Assembly (NCBI GenBank): GCA_013202315.1
Contig: JABMRZ010000172.1
Location: forward strand, 1-14,129
DNA: 14,129 nucleotides
Source: Candidatus Tariuqbacter arcticus
GTDB lineage: Bacteria > Electryoneota > Tariuqbacteria > Tariuqbacterales > Tariuqbacteraceae
Direction: 5' to 3'
Below, piece by piece: positions 7,106 to 14,129 of the stretch. The translations under genes were made by a program, and so were the position numbers. Within the stretch, counting starts at the first letter, position 1; the number at the start of each line of letters is the position of its first letter. A model generated the notes under the pieces. That model was given only the letters and a program-made list of their open reading frames with translations, did not search any database and had not been told where the DNA came from.

Positions 7106-9412
7106 TTACAAATTATATGAGTAAGGCAAAGATTTTATATAATTTTCCATAAATTCCCAGTCGGGTTTATTATTACTATCAACTGGCAAGGCAATAAAAT
7201 CATTGATGAATTTATTTTTGAAAGCTTTTCTGCCAAAACAATATTTGTATTTGTTTTTAGAAATTACAGTAGCTATAAATATTCCATTAAAAATATTTAA
7301 TCTTTCATTTTGAAAAATACTTATTTCATCACTAGCCGTAAATTCCCCTTTTACATAGTAAGCATCGCCAAAAGTCGTGTAAATAATTGCATTTTTTTTG
7401 ACAAATAAAGGATTACTTATTTTATCCGTGCATCCGTTATTAAATTCAGATGCAGAAAAATAAAGGATATCCCCTTCATCCCTATTACTTCTTATTAATC
7501 TTTGTCCGCGAGAAATAGAACTAAATAAATCTTCATATCTAAAATATTCCCAATTTTTATTAAATAAACTAAATTCATTATTTATCAATGCCTCATTTTT
7601 TATTTCTTGAATATTACCAATGTTAAACTGAAAGCTTACGAAATCATGAATTGATTTAATAAAATCGTCTTTTTTAAATTTTTTATAATCCGTTTCCATG
7701 TATGCTTCAGCACACCATTCATCATTAGCAGTAACAATTTTATTTACGCTAAATCCCACTTTTGCTTTTCTGTTAATATAAGATGCCACCCATTCTGCTT
7801 TAATGCTTTTTTCCCATTTATCAAAAGCATCTATTCTACCCTTGTTTTTTCGCTTTACAAATCCATCATCTTTATAATAACCAAAATATGTTTCTTTGTT
7901 TGTTGGATGTGGTTTATGTGCAGTAAATATCATCACACAAGAAACTACATTGGCTTGATTAGAAAATAATTCATTAGGCATTGACAATACCGCTTCCAAA
8001 GTATGTTTCTGTAAAAGTCGTTTTTTAAGTTCATATATTTTTCCTTTTTGAGCCAAAGCACATTGCATAGGCACTATTGCTATACAAATTCCACCTGTCT
8101 GCAATACTTCTAAATTATTCAGCACAAATTCTAATTCATCGGGGTCTGTCTTTTTATCCCCTCTGTATGGTGGATTTAGAAATCCTGCTGTTGGTCTGTA
8201 TTTTTTTACCTGCTCCATTACTTCATTATCAAAACAATTTCCTTTGATAATATTAGCCTTACCGTCATGATGAATATACATATTTGAACAGGCTAAAGCA
8301 AAAGGGTCATCCTGATATTCAACGCCAAAGAGTTGTTCTTTCTGTATTTCTTTTATTTTATCCTTATCCTTTTTGGCATCATCAATCATTTTTTTCATTG
8401 CACTAATTAAAAAACCACCAGTCCCTGCACAGTTATCATATACTACACTATTTTTGTCTACACGAGCTAAGTCAGTAAATAACTCTGTTATGTGCGGTGG
8501 GGTTAGGACAATCCCAAGCTTTTTCTCGCTATATGCATATCTCAAAAACTCAATATAAAACTCACCTAATACATCATGATATTTTTGTGTTTTTATGAAT
8601 GGGTTTATATGTTTGTCAATATCGCTAATTAAATCTCTTAAAATATGCTTTATTCCTAAAGAGGTATCTGTTTTAAAAAAGATGTATTGTTGTTTTAGAT
8701 TATCTAATTTGTTGCCTTTGATTTCTTTTGATAATACACTTGAAAGACTATTTACTAAATTATTTGCCAAGTCTTCTGGTTCGCCATGTTTTGTATACGC
8801 TGTTTTGAAAGCTGGGTCTTCTAAAGCAATTAAAATACCACTGAGCAAAAGACTTCTTCTGCTTCCCTGAATTTTATGTGAGTGGAGTTGTTTATTAAGT
8901 GTTTTTGAAAAAACAAGCAATTTATCATAATCTTGGTAAAGTTTTTCATCGCTTTTTAAATAGCCATTGATGTAGCTGTCTATATCTAATAACTTGTTAC
9001 CAAAATCAATCGGGACATGTTTCTTTTCTCCTTTTAAGTATAGATAGTGCGATACTTTAAGCTCTTTTAAGTTTTGTCCGCTTACGCCAATTGCTAATAC
9101 ATCATATTCTTTGGAAAGAAAGGATGCATACAATAATGCTCCGTCCACTGCATATTCATCGTACTTGTCTAATGTAGAACTCTGATGTTTAGCAATGTTT
9201 GCCTTACATTCAACTACTATAATGAAATCAGGATTTTTTAGCGAAGAAATAATAAATTCAGGATAACCCTTTCCGCTCCCTTTTTTAGAGGCGTTTTTCA
9301 GCAGCTTATCAATTTTGGGAATTGAGGATTTTTGTTCTTCTATTGTGCATTCATCAGCGCAAGAATTAAAATGTTTTCTTACTATGTCCTCTGTTATTCT
9401 TTCATTAGCCAT
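7106..9412 (-). CDS. Type IIG-like restriction-modification enzyme (nuclease-methylase-specificity fusion)
   Basis: This 768-residue protein appears to combine cutting, methylation and DNA recognition. The N-terminal part has a PD-(D/E)xK nuclease pattern: E52 (GYPEF), P61-D62, then E68-C69-K70 (VVECK). A helical region follows. The adenine-N6 methyltransferase core has TPPHI (304-308), motif I DNCAGTGGF (326-334, S-adenosylmethionine binding) and motif IV NPPY (413-416, catalysis). Residues from about 618 form a single HsdS-like target-recognition domain ending PDWEFMENY, IKSLPYSYNL. By family, it would methylate adenine in its recognition site and cut unmodified DNA, protecting against phage and plasmids. 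No separate R, M or S gene is present. The start is firm: AAAAGGAG sits six bases before the ATG, under a good promoter. All key motifs look intact, unlike the relics downstream. Its AT-rich coding sequence differs from its neighbours, which suggests transfer. The recognition sequence cannot be predicted by eye. Confidence 0.88.
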   Translation of the reverse strand: MANERITEDIVRKHFNSCADECTIEEQKSSIPKIDKLLKNASKKGSGKGYPEFIISSLKNPDFIIVVECKANIAKHQSSTLDKYDEYAVDGALLYASFLSKEYDVLAIGVSGQNLKELKVSHYLYLKGEKKHVPIDFGNKLLDIDSYINGYLKSDEKLYQDYDKLLVFSKTLNKQLHSHKIQGSRRSLLLSGILIALEDPAFKTAYTKHGEPEDLANNLVNSLSSVLSKEIKGNKLDNLKQQYIFFKTDTSLGIKHILRDLISDIDKHINPFIKTQKYHDVLGEFYIEFLRYAYSEKKLGIVLTPPHITELFTDLARVDKNSVVYDNCAGTGGFLISAMKKMIDDAKKDKDKIKEIQKEQLFGVEYQDDPFALACSNMYIHHDGKANIIKGNCFDNEVMEQVKKYRPTAGFLNPPYRGDKKTDPDELEFVLNNLEVLQTGGICIAIVPMQCALAQKGKIYELKKRLLQKHTLEAVLSMPNELFSNQANVVSCVMIFTAHKPHPTNKETYFGYYKDDGFVKRKNKGRIDAFDKWEKSIKAEWVASYINRKAKVGFSVNKIVTANDEWCAEAYMETDYKKFKKDDFIKSIHDFVSFQFNIGNIQEIKNEALINNEFSLFNKNWEYFRYEDLFSSISRGQRLIRSNRDEGDILYFSASEFNNGCTDKISNPLFVKKNAIIYTTFGDAYYVKGEFTASDEISIFQNERLNIFNGIFIATVISKNKYKYCFGRKAFKNKFINDFIALPVDSNNKPDWEFMENYIKSLPYSYNL
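7122..7167. repeat. Direct repeat copy A (target-recognition tail)
   Basis: This is the counterpart of 6761-6806, encoding KPDWEFMENYIKSLPY at the end of the intact Type IIG gene. About 41 of 46 bases match by eye. Conservation at base level, and not only at protein level, suggests a fairly recent common origin for the two tails. Confidence 0.75.
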
Positions 9413-9445
9413 AATTTACTCCTTTTAATTTATAAAATTTAAATT

Positions 9446-9474
9446 AAAATAATTCTTTTTTTTGACAATGTCAA
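9446..9474 (-). promoter_or_regulatory. Promoter of the Type IIG gene
   Basis: On the minus strand a consensus TTGACA -35 box (9474-9469) and a TATTTT -10 box (9451-9446) are separated by 17 bases. They lie 34 bases upstream of the ATG at 9412 and are followed by the AAAAGGAG ribosome-binding site at 9426-9419. This is the strongest promoter match in the window and would let the island express its enzyme independently of its insertion site. Confidence 0.6.
9462..9474. promoter_or_regulatory. Palindrome overlapping the -35 box of the R-M gene
   Basis: TTGACA-A-TGTCAA is a perfect inverted repeat with a one-base centre, and one arm is the -35 hexamer itself. A dimeric repressor, or the methyltransferase acting on its own promoter, could bind here. 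R-M genes are often controlled this way, but no controller (C) gene is visible, so the role is inferred only. Confidence 0.3.
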
Positions 9475-9553
9475 GTATTTTTTTACCTGAAATTTGCGCT
9501 GTATAAAGCTTTAAATACTCTGTGAACCCGGTTTAAAATAATTCAGCAAGCGA

Positions 9554-11128
9554 CTACCACCAGACCTGGTTGCCGTCTTCGATGGCGAAAATGCGTTCCT
9601 CCTTATCGGAACCTTCCGCCACCAGCCAGTATAGACATCCTTCAGGGACATTATGAAACACCAGCGGCTCTTCACCTGCAGCCGACTTTTCAAACGACTG
9701 CCAGCCATCTTGCCAATAGAACAGTTCATACTCCTGTCCGGGCGTGAGAAACACCTTTTCTATTCCATCTGTTGATATTTCTTGTTTTCGACGAGTAGTG
9801 GAGATCAAGCGGGCTGATATGGTATTATCGCCTTTCGGCTGCAGTTCCTGGATACTGGAATCCGTATGAAGGATGAAGGGATTGGCAAACGGCACGATCT
9901 CTTCATCGATATAGAGCGCCGGAAGGTAGGCGATATCCAAGCCCATATCGGAAAAGACAACCTTCCCGTCACTGATTTTCCCCCAGTGAATCGCCTTCCA
10001 TTCCCCCGAATTGAAAACACATAAGTATGCGATATTTGCCGAGTCTGAAACATCTATTGCTAATGGAATGGTTACATCACAAACATCCACATAGTCGGCG
10101 GTAACATCTATGTAGCTTTTTCCGGAGATATATCCTGGCATCTTCTCCTGCTTCCGCTCCTGAAAGGCGAGATTACCCTTTTGTTCACTGAACATCTTGC
10201 GATAGACCTTTGCCAGCTTATTGGTAAGACGATACTTCCCCGGATTGCTTTCCGCCCCCATAAAAGGAATCACTTTGCCCTCCGGGGTGACAATCGCATT
10301 CCAGGCATGGTTGTTGCCGGTATTCGCCCAATACGGCGTATAGTCGCTGGTAACCGCCAAGCCGTTGGCTCGCATGGCGTAAATGGTCAAATTGGTCATA
10401 TCCTCGCACCGTCCCATACGGTTTTCCAGCATTTCGGTCATTCCCTGATCGGTTGGATGGTAATAGAAGCGCGAGTCGAATGAAAACCAAGACTTGATAT
10501 TGTCGTTGATTATACAAACAGCCTCGATAGGATTTGAAGAATCGGTCATCTTGTCTTCAATATCTTCATACTTAAGCCAAAAGTATTCACGCCAAGACTC
10601 AAGCGGTTCACTGCTCCCCCGATAGGGCAGGACATATTCACAGAAACTGTCAAATGAAAGCTCCTTTGCCCAGGGTTTTTCCCGCCAAGCCCTGAAAGCG
10701 TAGTCTATCTGGATGATGAGGAAATCTGCGGTGATAGTCTGAGAATCGTATATCTTTTCCTTCTTCTTGAAGTCAAGTTCACCTTGCTGAGCTTCCAATG
10801 AGTCGCAGTATGCCTTCATCGTATTGAAATCCGGGTAGTCAAGGACATTGAAATCGATTTGTGTTCCTGCGCTATCCAATAGGTCGTAGGTTACATAGCA
10901 TTTCTCCTTGATGTTGGTCATCAGATAGAATAAGGCTTGCAGTTTGAGCGAATCGTCACCGGAAGTGTAATGGGATATCGCTTTTTCCAGTTCTATGCGG
11001 TTGTCACCGGCTGCCTCAAGCGCTTCGGTCACCTCCGGCGGATAGGTTATTATCTCCTCGCCGAATGCGGAAATTAGAGGCAATAGCATCGCGAGCAAGA
11101 CAAAAATTAATATGTGTCTACTGTTCAT
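9554..11128 (-). CDS. Exported transglutaminase-fold protein
   Basis: The product has 524 residues. Residues 1-21 are a signal peptide (hydrophobic stretch ending LISA, then FGEE). The centre has the transglutaminase-like core of the papain-type fold: catalytic C241 in MGRCEDMTNLTIYAMRANG and H274 in NNHAWNAIV. The usual third residue, an aspartate shortly after the histidine, is not obvious, because the equivalent stretch reads VIPFMGAESNPG. The last 60 residues (EYELFYWQDGWQSFE to ERIFAIEDGNQVWW) match a tail I recognise from Bacteroidetes transglutaminase-domain proteins. It has no T9SS tail, so it probably acts in the periplasm or as an exported protein, perhaps as a protease or amidase-like enzyme; the substrate is unknown. 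An AGAGGA ribosome-binding site precedes the ATG. The stop is TAG, immediately after the conserved QVWW. The 189-base gap upstream contains no gene or clear promoter. Confidence 0.87.
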   Translation of the reverse strand: MNSRHILIFVLLAMLLPLISAFGEEIITYPPEVTEALEAAGDNRIELEKAISHYTSGDDSLKLQALFYLMTNIKEKCYVTYDLLDSAGTQIDFNVLDYPDFNTMKAYCDSLEAQQGELDFKKKEKIYDSQTITADFLIIQIDYAFRAWREKPWAKELSFDSFCEYVLPYRGSSEPLESWREYFWLKYEDIEDKMTDSSNPIEAVCIINDNIKSWFSFDSRFYYHPTDQGMTEMLENRMGRCEDMTNLTIYAMRANGLAVTSDYTPYWANTGNNHAWNAIVTPEGKVIPFMGAESNPGKYRLTNKLAKVYRKMFSEQKGNLAFQERKQEKMPGYISGKSYIDVTADYVDVCDVTIPLAIDVSDSANIAYLCVFNSGEWKAIHWGKISDGKVVFSDMGLDIAYLPALYIDEEIVPFANPFILHTDSSIQELQPKGDNTISARLISTTRRKQEISTDGIEKVFLTPGQEYELFYWQDGWQSFEKSAAGEEPLVFHNVPEGCLYWLVAEGSDKEERIFAIEDGNQVWW

Positions 11129-11317
11129 TTTTGATTCCTCTTGTTTAGATTTGGGTGAACATGCTAATTATGGTAATGTCGCTGTATAATTGTTAGGAAA
11201 TGGCAGCCTCATAAATAACAATGATTTAATTAATCTTTTTAAGTCATTGATAATTCAGCGATTAGTTAAATATGTAATTACACACGGTCACGACCCCGAA
11301 ACCCTGCCTCCTGTTTT

Positions 11318-14129
11318 TCAACTATCCAACACTTCCCGCACCTTCTGAGCAAAGTTCAAAGGCATAAATGGCTTCTGCATATATGGTTTTCCGCGTTCAA
11401 GGATTTCATTGCGAACGATTGTATCAGGCGTGTAGCCGGACATATATAAAACCTTAGCCTCCGGCCATAGCTTATGCAAAATCTTGCAGAATTCGATACC
11501 GCCCATACCCGGCATAACAACATCGGTAACTACCAAATCCACCGGTTTTTCCATTTTCTGACACAACTGATAGGCTTCACTTCCATTCTCAGCTTTAAAC
11601 ACCTTGTATCCCTGCATTTCCAATATATCTACAGCCAACTCGCGCACAGAATCATCATCTTCGACAACTAAAACTGCTTCACTCCCCCTTGGAAACTCTT
11701 TCAGGGCTGCCTTATGCTTCGCTACCTCTTCTTTACCAACTACCTTGGGCAAATAAATTTTTAAAGTGGTTCCTTTGTCCGGTTCACTGTAAACCCAAAT
11801 GTTGCCTCCGCTCTGCTTGACAATCCCATAGACAGTGGGAAGCCCCAACCCGGTTCCTCTTCCTATTTCCTTGGTAGTGAAAAACGGATCAAAAATATGC
11901 TCTTTAACCTCTTCAGTCATACCAATTCCGGTATCGCTTATTGCTATCATTACATGTGGGCCCGGACTTGCTCCCACATGGGTCTTTGTATACATTTCAT
12001 CTAACTCCACATTCGCTAATTCAATCGTTAATTTGCCGCCGCTCATCATTGCGTCTCGAGCATTGACCGCCAGATTTACTATCACCTGTTCGATTTGCCC
12101 TGGATCAACCTTAACCTTCCATAAATTCGGTTCCAAAATCGTTCTTAAATCGATATTCTCACCAATTATGCGCCGCAGCATTTTGTCCATATTGGAGATT
12201 ACGCTGCTTAGGTCTATCACTTTTAGTTCAAGAGCCTGTTTGCGGCTGAAGGCGAGTAGTTGTCGAGTCAAAGCCGCAGCGCTGTCAGCGGCTTTATATA
12301 TTTCTTGAATTCTGGTGTAAATCGGATCTTCGGGAATAAGTGACTTCAATCCCAGTTCACAATGTCCAATAATGGCGGTCAGCACATTATTGAAATCATG
12401 GGCTACTCCCCCTGCCAGCAAACCAATCGCCTCCATCTTTTGTGATTGGCGGAATTGTACTTCCAAATTCACATGTTCGGTTTTATCGACAAACATAAGC
12501 ACTGCGCTAGTGATTTCACCCGCGCTGTTCCTTCGAGGGGAAGCATGAACTTCAAGTATACTCTTAACCTCATATAGAGATTCGTATACGAAGTCCTCAG
12601 CGAAAACCGTCTCCCCACTTAAGACTCTATTAATCAGTTTATCCCCGCCGGCTTTCCTGATATTAGGAATATCCTGAATGCGCTGGCCTATGACCGGGGA
12701 TTGAACACCTTCAGGCACTCCCATCATCCGTGCCGAGGCAGGATTTTCGTAAATAATGATGCCATCAGCGTCAAGGTAGAGAACACCTACCGGTGCATGC
12801 ACTACTATCGCCCGGTTGAACTCTTCAGATGCTTTGAGCGCTTCTTCAGCTTGTTTTCGTTCTATCGCTTTTGCCACCTGGGTGGAAACAAATTCAAGCA
12901 TTTGCTGTTCCCTTATCCCATAGGCTGTTGGATTGATATAATGTTGAATAACCATTACTCCAATGGTGCGGTTTTCGATTTTGAGGGGCACTCCGAGCCA
13001 GATTGGAGAAGGCTCGCCAATAAGCTCGGCCTCACCACTGTGCACCATCTCCTCAAAAACATCTAAAGTGCAGAGTAAAGATTCACCGGTGCGCAGCACA
13101 TAGGTGGTCAATTCCTTCCCGGGCTTCCGGGGCAACGGCGGAGCGTCAACTTCATCTGCGAAGTAGGGAAAACTCAGCAAGTTTTCTCTATCATCGTAGA
13201 GGGCGATAAAAAAGTTCTTCGCCGGCATTATGTCTTGGATAATCTTATGCACAGCTCGGAATAAATCATCAAGGCGTTCTGAACTTTCAACAGCCTGGGT
13301 AATGCGATATACAGAATTTTGAAGCTTCTCCGCCTGCTTGATTTCGCTGATGTCGCGCAGTGTGCCAATCATGCCGATGGGATTGCCAGCCTCATCCCGC
13401 AAAAGAGAATTGTGCATCAGGCTGGGAAAGACAGTACCATCGCGTCGCACATGCCAGATTTCTCCAATGAAACTCCCCGTCTCTTGAATCTGCCGATTGG
13501 CCGCATTTACCGAAGGTATCTGCTCGGGCGTATGGAAAATGGATAGATTCTTGCCCATAAGTTCCTCCTGCGTGTAACCATGAGAGTCTGCGAAAGCTTT
13601 ATTCATAAACAGCAGATTACCTTCCAAATCAACCACAGCTACACCTTCGCTGCTCTGCTCAACACCGGAGGATAGAAGCCTTATCCGCTCCTCCGCCCGC
13701 CTGTGTTCGTCGACATCGATAAGCACTCCCTGCCAACGAATTCTACCGTCTTCCATCAGTATGGGGCGTCCAATTGAGCGATACCATTTATATTCACCGG
13801 AGTTCGTTCTTGCCCGATATTCATAGTCGAGGGTTTTATTGTTTTCCAGCGCAATGTCACCCGCTCTGTGCAGCGCCTCCAGCTCCTCAGGAAGAATGCG
13901 GTCAAAAAATCGGTCTATTTCCCCCCTGCTTTCATCTTTATCCGCTTTGCCGATTAACTCTTCCAAGCCCGGCCCCACGAACTGCTCGGAACGACTTCCA
14001 TCAGGAAAAATATAATACATATATACGGCGCCGGGAATATTTTCAGCGATACTGCGGAATCGCCGCTCGCTCTCCCGCTGCGCCTCCTCCGCGTGCTTTC
14101 GCTCGCTGATGTCTCGCACAATAGCCAGC
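11318..14129 (-). CDS. Hybrid sensor histidine kinase, PAS-PAS-GAF-PAS-HisKA-HATPase-REC (5' end cut off)
   Basis: The frame is open to the window edge (LAIVRDISERK is the typical end of a PAS unit), so the true start and further sensory domains lie outside. Counting from the GTG at 14119: PAS 16-135, PAS 146-260 and GAF about 266-420, linked by ERKxAEE-type helices, then PAS 430-550. The HisKA domain has phosphoacceptor H574 in GGVAHDFNN. The ATPase domain has N686 (NLAVNARDAM), DTGIGM 729-734, FDPFFTTK 743-750 and GTGLGL 755-760. The receiver domain (815-930) has acidic residues E820-D822, phosphoacceptor D866 (VVTDVVMP) and K916. All kinase and receiver residues are intact. By family, it senses a signal, autophosphorylates and passes phosphate to its own receiver. 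No transmembrane segment is visible in this portion, and no response regulator with a DNA-binding domain is adjacent, so output is unknown. The stop is TGA. Confidence 0.93.
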   Translation of the reverse strand, partial: LAIVRDISERKHAEEAQRESERRFRSIAENIPGAVYMYYIFPDGSRSEQFVGPGLEELIGKADKDESRGEIDRFFDRILPEELEALHRAGDIALENNKTLDYEYRARTNSGEYKWYRSIGRPILMEDGRIRWQGVLIDVDEHRRAEERIRLLSSGVEQSSEGVAVVDLEGNLLFMNKAFADSHGYTQEELMGKNLSIFHTPEQIPSVNAANRQIQETGSFIGEIWHVRRDGTVFPSLMHNSLLRDEAGNPIGMIGTLRDISEIKQAEKLQNSVYRITQAVESSERLDDLFRAVHKIIQDIMPAKNFFIALYDDRENLLSFPYFADEVDAPPLPRKPGKELTTYVLRTGESLLCTLDVFEEMVHSGEAELIGEPSPIWLGVPLKIENRTIGVMVIQHYINPTAYGIREQQMLEFVSTQVAKAIERKQAEEALKASEEFNRAIVVHAPVGVLYLDADGIIIYENPASARMMGVPEGVQSPVIGQRIQDIPNIRKAGGDKLINRVLSGETVFAEDFVYESLYEVKSILEVHASPRRNSAGEITSAVLMFVDKTEHVNLEVQFRQSQKMEAIGLLAGGVAHDFNNVLTAIIGHCELGLKSLIPEDPIYTRIQEIYKAADSAAALTRQLLAFSRKQALELKVIDLSSVISNMDKMLRRIIGENIDLRTILEPNLWKVKVDPGQIEQVIVNLAVNARDAMMSGGKLTIELANVELDEMYTKTHVGASPGPHVMIAISDTGIGMTEEVKEHIFDPFFTTKEIGRGTGLGLPTVYGIVKQSGGNIWVYSEPDKGTTLKIYLPKVVGKEEVAKHKAALKEFPRGSEAVLVVEDDDSVRELAVDILEMQGYKVFKAENGSEAYQLCQKMEKPVDLVVTDVVMPGMGGIEFCKILHKLWPEAKVLYMSGYTPDTIVRNEILERGKPYMQKPFMPLNFAQKVREVLDS

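Larger units (their letters stand above)
6745..9480. other. AT-rich restriction-modification island
   Basis: From about 6745 to 9480 the sequence becomes strikingly AT-rich, with lysine-, asparagine- and isoleucine-rich products, unlike the more balanced genes on both sides. It contains a complete Type IIG-like R-M gene, a small decayed ORF and a second target-recognition tail. The left edge abuts the truncated LamG gene. The right edge falls in the spacer before the transglutaminase gene and its exact position is uncertain. I see no integrase, transposase or clear target-site duplication, so it is better called a transferred island than a defined mobile element. Confidence 0.65.

Noticed and set aside
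7106..9412. Type I HsdM subunit only
   Set aside because: The protein also carries an N-terminal PD-(D/E)xK nuclease pattern and a C-terminal target-recognition domain, and no HsdR or HsdS gene is nearby, so a Type IIG-like fusion fits better.
6700..9550. Transposon or integrative element with defined ends
   Set aside because: No transposase, integrase, terminal inverted repeats or target-site duplication could be seen at either boundary.
11835..12308. 157-codon plus-strand frame inside the histidine kinase
   Set aside because: It is antisense to the intact HisKA and ATPase domains and has no recognisable protein features.

Overview
The window most likely comes from an uncultured bacterium of the FCB superphylum (the Bacteroidetes/Chlorobi/Fibrobacteres relatives, including candidate groups such as Zixibacteria, KSB1 or Marinimicrobia). 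The main evidence is three loci that end in the NYPNPFN-type C-terminal sorting domain of type IX secretion (T9SS) cargo; exact lineage cannot be fixed from this sequence. Every gene I can support lies on the minus strand, so transcription runs from high to low coordinates.

In order of transcription (right to left): 14129-11318 is a large hybrid sensor histidine kinase whose N-terminus is cut by the window edge (PAS-PAS-GAF-PAS-HisKA-HATPase-receiver). 11128-9554 is an exported transglutaminase-fold protein. 9480-6745 is an AT-rich restriction-modification (R-M) island. It holds one complete Type IIG-like enzyme (nuclease, adenine methyltransferase and one target-recognition domain in a single chain), then a decayed small ORF and a severed second target-recognition tail. 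6744-5209 is a broken gene for a secreted LamG-like protein with a T9SS tail. It has lost its 5' end at the island boundary, carries two in-frame TAG codons and lacks about 19 residues inside its sorting domain. 5044-2345 is an intact secreted peptidylarginine-deiminase-like enzyme (PPAD type) with a GATase-like domain and a sorting tail. 2256-226 is an intact secreted FG-GAP/VCBS repeat protein with ten DxDxDGDxD loops and a sorting tail.

The T9SS block looks like a group of independently transcribed surface or secreted proteins. Short promoter-like motifs with a TATATT -10 box precede two of them, and GC-rich hairpins of one family sit 15-16 nt after two of their stop codons. TAG is the natural stop at three conserved C-termini in the window, so the in-frame TAGs in the LamG gene are best read as real nonsense mutations and not as recoding.

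The most notable observations are the R-M island at a decayed T9SS gene with leftover pieces of a second specificity module, and the T9SS-linked PPAD-type deiminase. I found no CRISPR array, tRNA, rRNA, integrase or transposase.
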